DNA from: an uncultured Clostridium sp. | Lineage (GTDB): Bacteria; Bacillota; Clostridia; TANB77; CAG-508 | Assembly: GCA_900552555.1 (NCBI GenBank) | Contig: URZW01000002.1 | Span: 62,001 to 126,000, forward strand | DNA: 64,000 nt | Direction: 5' to 3' | In this document: positions 63,583 through 64,000 of the stretch, piece after piece | Numbering within the stretch: the stretch's first letter is position 1 | Layout of the letters: the number at the start of each line of letters is the position of its first letter | Program-made: the position numbers and the translations under genes | Notes under the pieces: model-generated | What the model was told of the DNA's origin: nothing | Database searches by the model: none | Seen by the model: the letters and a program-made list of their open reading frames with translations, nothing else

Positions 63583-64000
63583 ATGGAAGAATACAAATTA
63601 TTTCATGTAACACGTAACTTAGCTAAACACGCATTTGAACTTGACGATGCTATTCATGGCTCACCATTGCACAAAGAAGTAACAGACTGGGCAGTAAAAA
63701 AACCAGGGCTGTATGTTCAGCGGTTAACAGCTGAAAAACTGAGACTGGAAGCATTACTTTCGGATTTGCAGTATGTTATGAGATGCAAGAATATCCAAAT
63801 GGAGCTGGAAAACAAACCATTTGATATGAATGAAGAAGACTGTGATGCTTATATATATCACAGATTTCATCATCGCTCGTTTTCATACGCAGAAAAAGTT
63901 AGTTTCTGGCTTCAGGAAAAGACCCCTGAAGATATCGATCTGATTGTTCCAAAGGCAAAAAGACAGTTAAATGCCTTAGTGGCGGCAATTCAGGATGTGA
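63583..64000 (+). CDS. uncharacterised protein, 3' truncated by window edge
   Basis: 139 codons visible, still open at the edge. ATG with AGGAGG ten bases upstream. Soluble, helical, His/Arg-rich in places (AYIYHRFHHRSFSYAEK, LNALVAAIQDV). No family recognised. One CGG codon at 63721-63723 is in phase; the +1 frame stops at once, so the codon is decoded as a sense codon if the gene is expressed. Codon use (CTG, GCT, CGT) is unlike the core genes. Confidence 0.6.
   Translation, partial: MEEYKLFHVTRNLAKHAFELDDAIHGSPLHKEVTDWAVKKPGLYVQRLTAEKLRLEALLSDLQYVMRCKNIQMELENKPFDMNEEDCDAYIYHRFHHRSFSYAEKVSFWLQEKTPEDIDLIVPKAKRQLNALVAAIQDV

Noticed and set aside
1..64000. tRNA, rRNA or complete prophage/insertion sequence
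   Set aside because: No cloverleaf, rRNA segment, intact transposase, integrase or phage structural gene was recognised.

Overview
This 64 kb window is low-GC, AT-rich chromosomal DNA from a Gram-positive (Firmicutes/Bacillota) bacterium, most likely an uncultured gut-type member of the Clostridia. Signs of this are the very strong bias to AGA for arginine, AGGAGG ribosome-binding sites, a glmS ribozyme, addB, Mfd, ClpE-like, CdaA, BofA and BofC-like genes, and N-terminally processed pilin-like proteins. The taxonomic call is inference from gene content; no rRNA or tRNA gene was seen.

Layout. 1-8.5 kb: end of addB, pgeF, an MFS/S66-peptidase operon, family-4 uracil-DNA glycosylase and a GltD-like oxidoreductase. 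8.5-17.2 kb: a HExxH protein, a coiled-coil repeat protein, leucyl-tRNA synthetase carrying a Nudix domain, two HD-domain paralogues and topoisomerase III. 17.3-26.4 kb: mfd, an rRNA/tRNA methyltransferase, an Rpn-like nuclease, an XRE regulator and a three-gene ABC importer. 27.8-35.7 kb: rpiB, a WecA/TagO-type glycosyltransferase fused to rubredoxin, hslO, ppaC, an SH3/NlpC-P60 hydrolase and a broken comEC. 36-50 kb: bofC-like, pgsA, clpE-like, a sortase-type surface protein, two duplicated small genes, htrA, a pilin-like gene, rnhB, pyrimidine phosphorylase, cdaA and truA. 50-64 kb: two inverted pilin-like paralogues around a cysteine/asparagine-rich protein, a heavy-metal transporter, an orphan VirD4 ATPase and bofA, followed by glmS with its ribozyme and a zinc-ribbon membrane protein.

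The main finding concerns the codon CGG. Six reading-frame breaks occur in four genes: the GltD-like gene at 7998, the ABC permease at 24993, comEC at 35071, 35261 and 35448, and a membrane protein at 52766. Every one lies exactly at an in-frame CGG followed by A or T. Every one is repaired by skipping one base, so that the overlapping GGA or GGT (glycine) is read. Several of the restored residues are family-conserved glycines, for example the AHHGS motif of ComEC. By eye, none of the other housekeeping genes has an in-frame CGG, although CGA, CGC and CGT are used as arginine. This suggests that CGG is unassigned, or very poorly decoded, and acts as a +1 frameshift (or CGGN quadruplet) signal. 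Five compositionally different accessory genes contain eight CGG codons without any frame break. They look recently acquired and limit how general the rule can be.

Other points of note are the LeuRS-Nudix and glycosyltransferase-rubredoxin fusions, a pair of roughly 173-bp elements with inverted ends present in opposite orientations, and a dispersed GGGACGGTTCT palindrome family.
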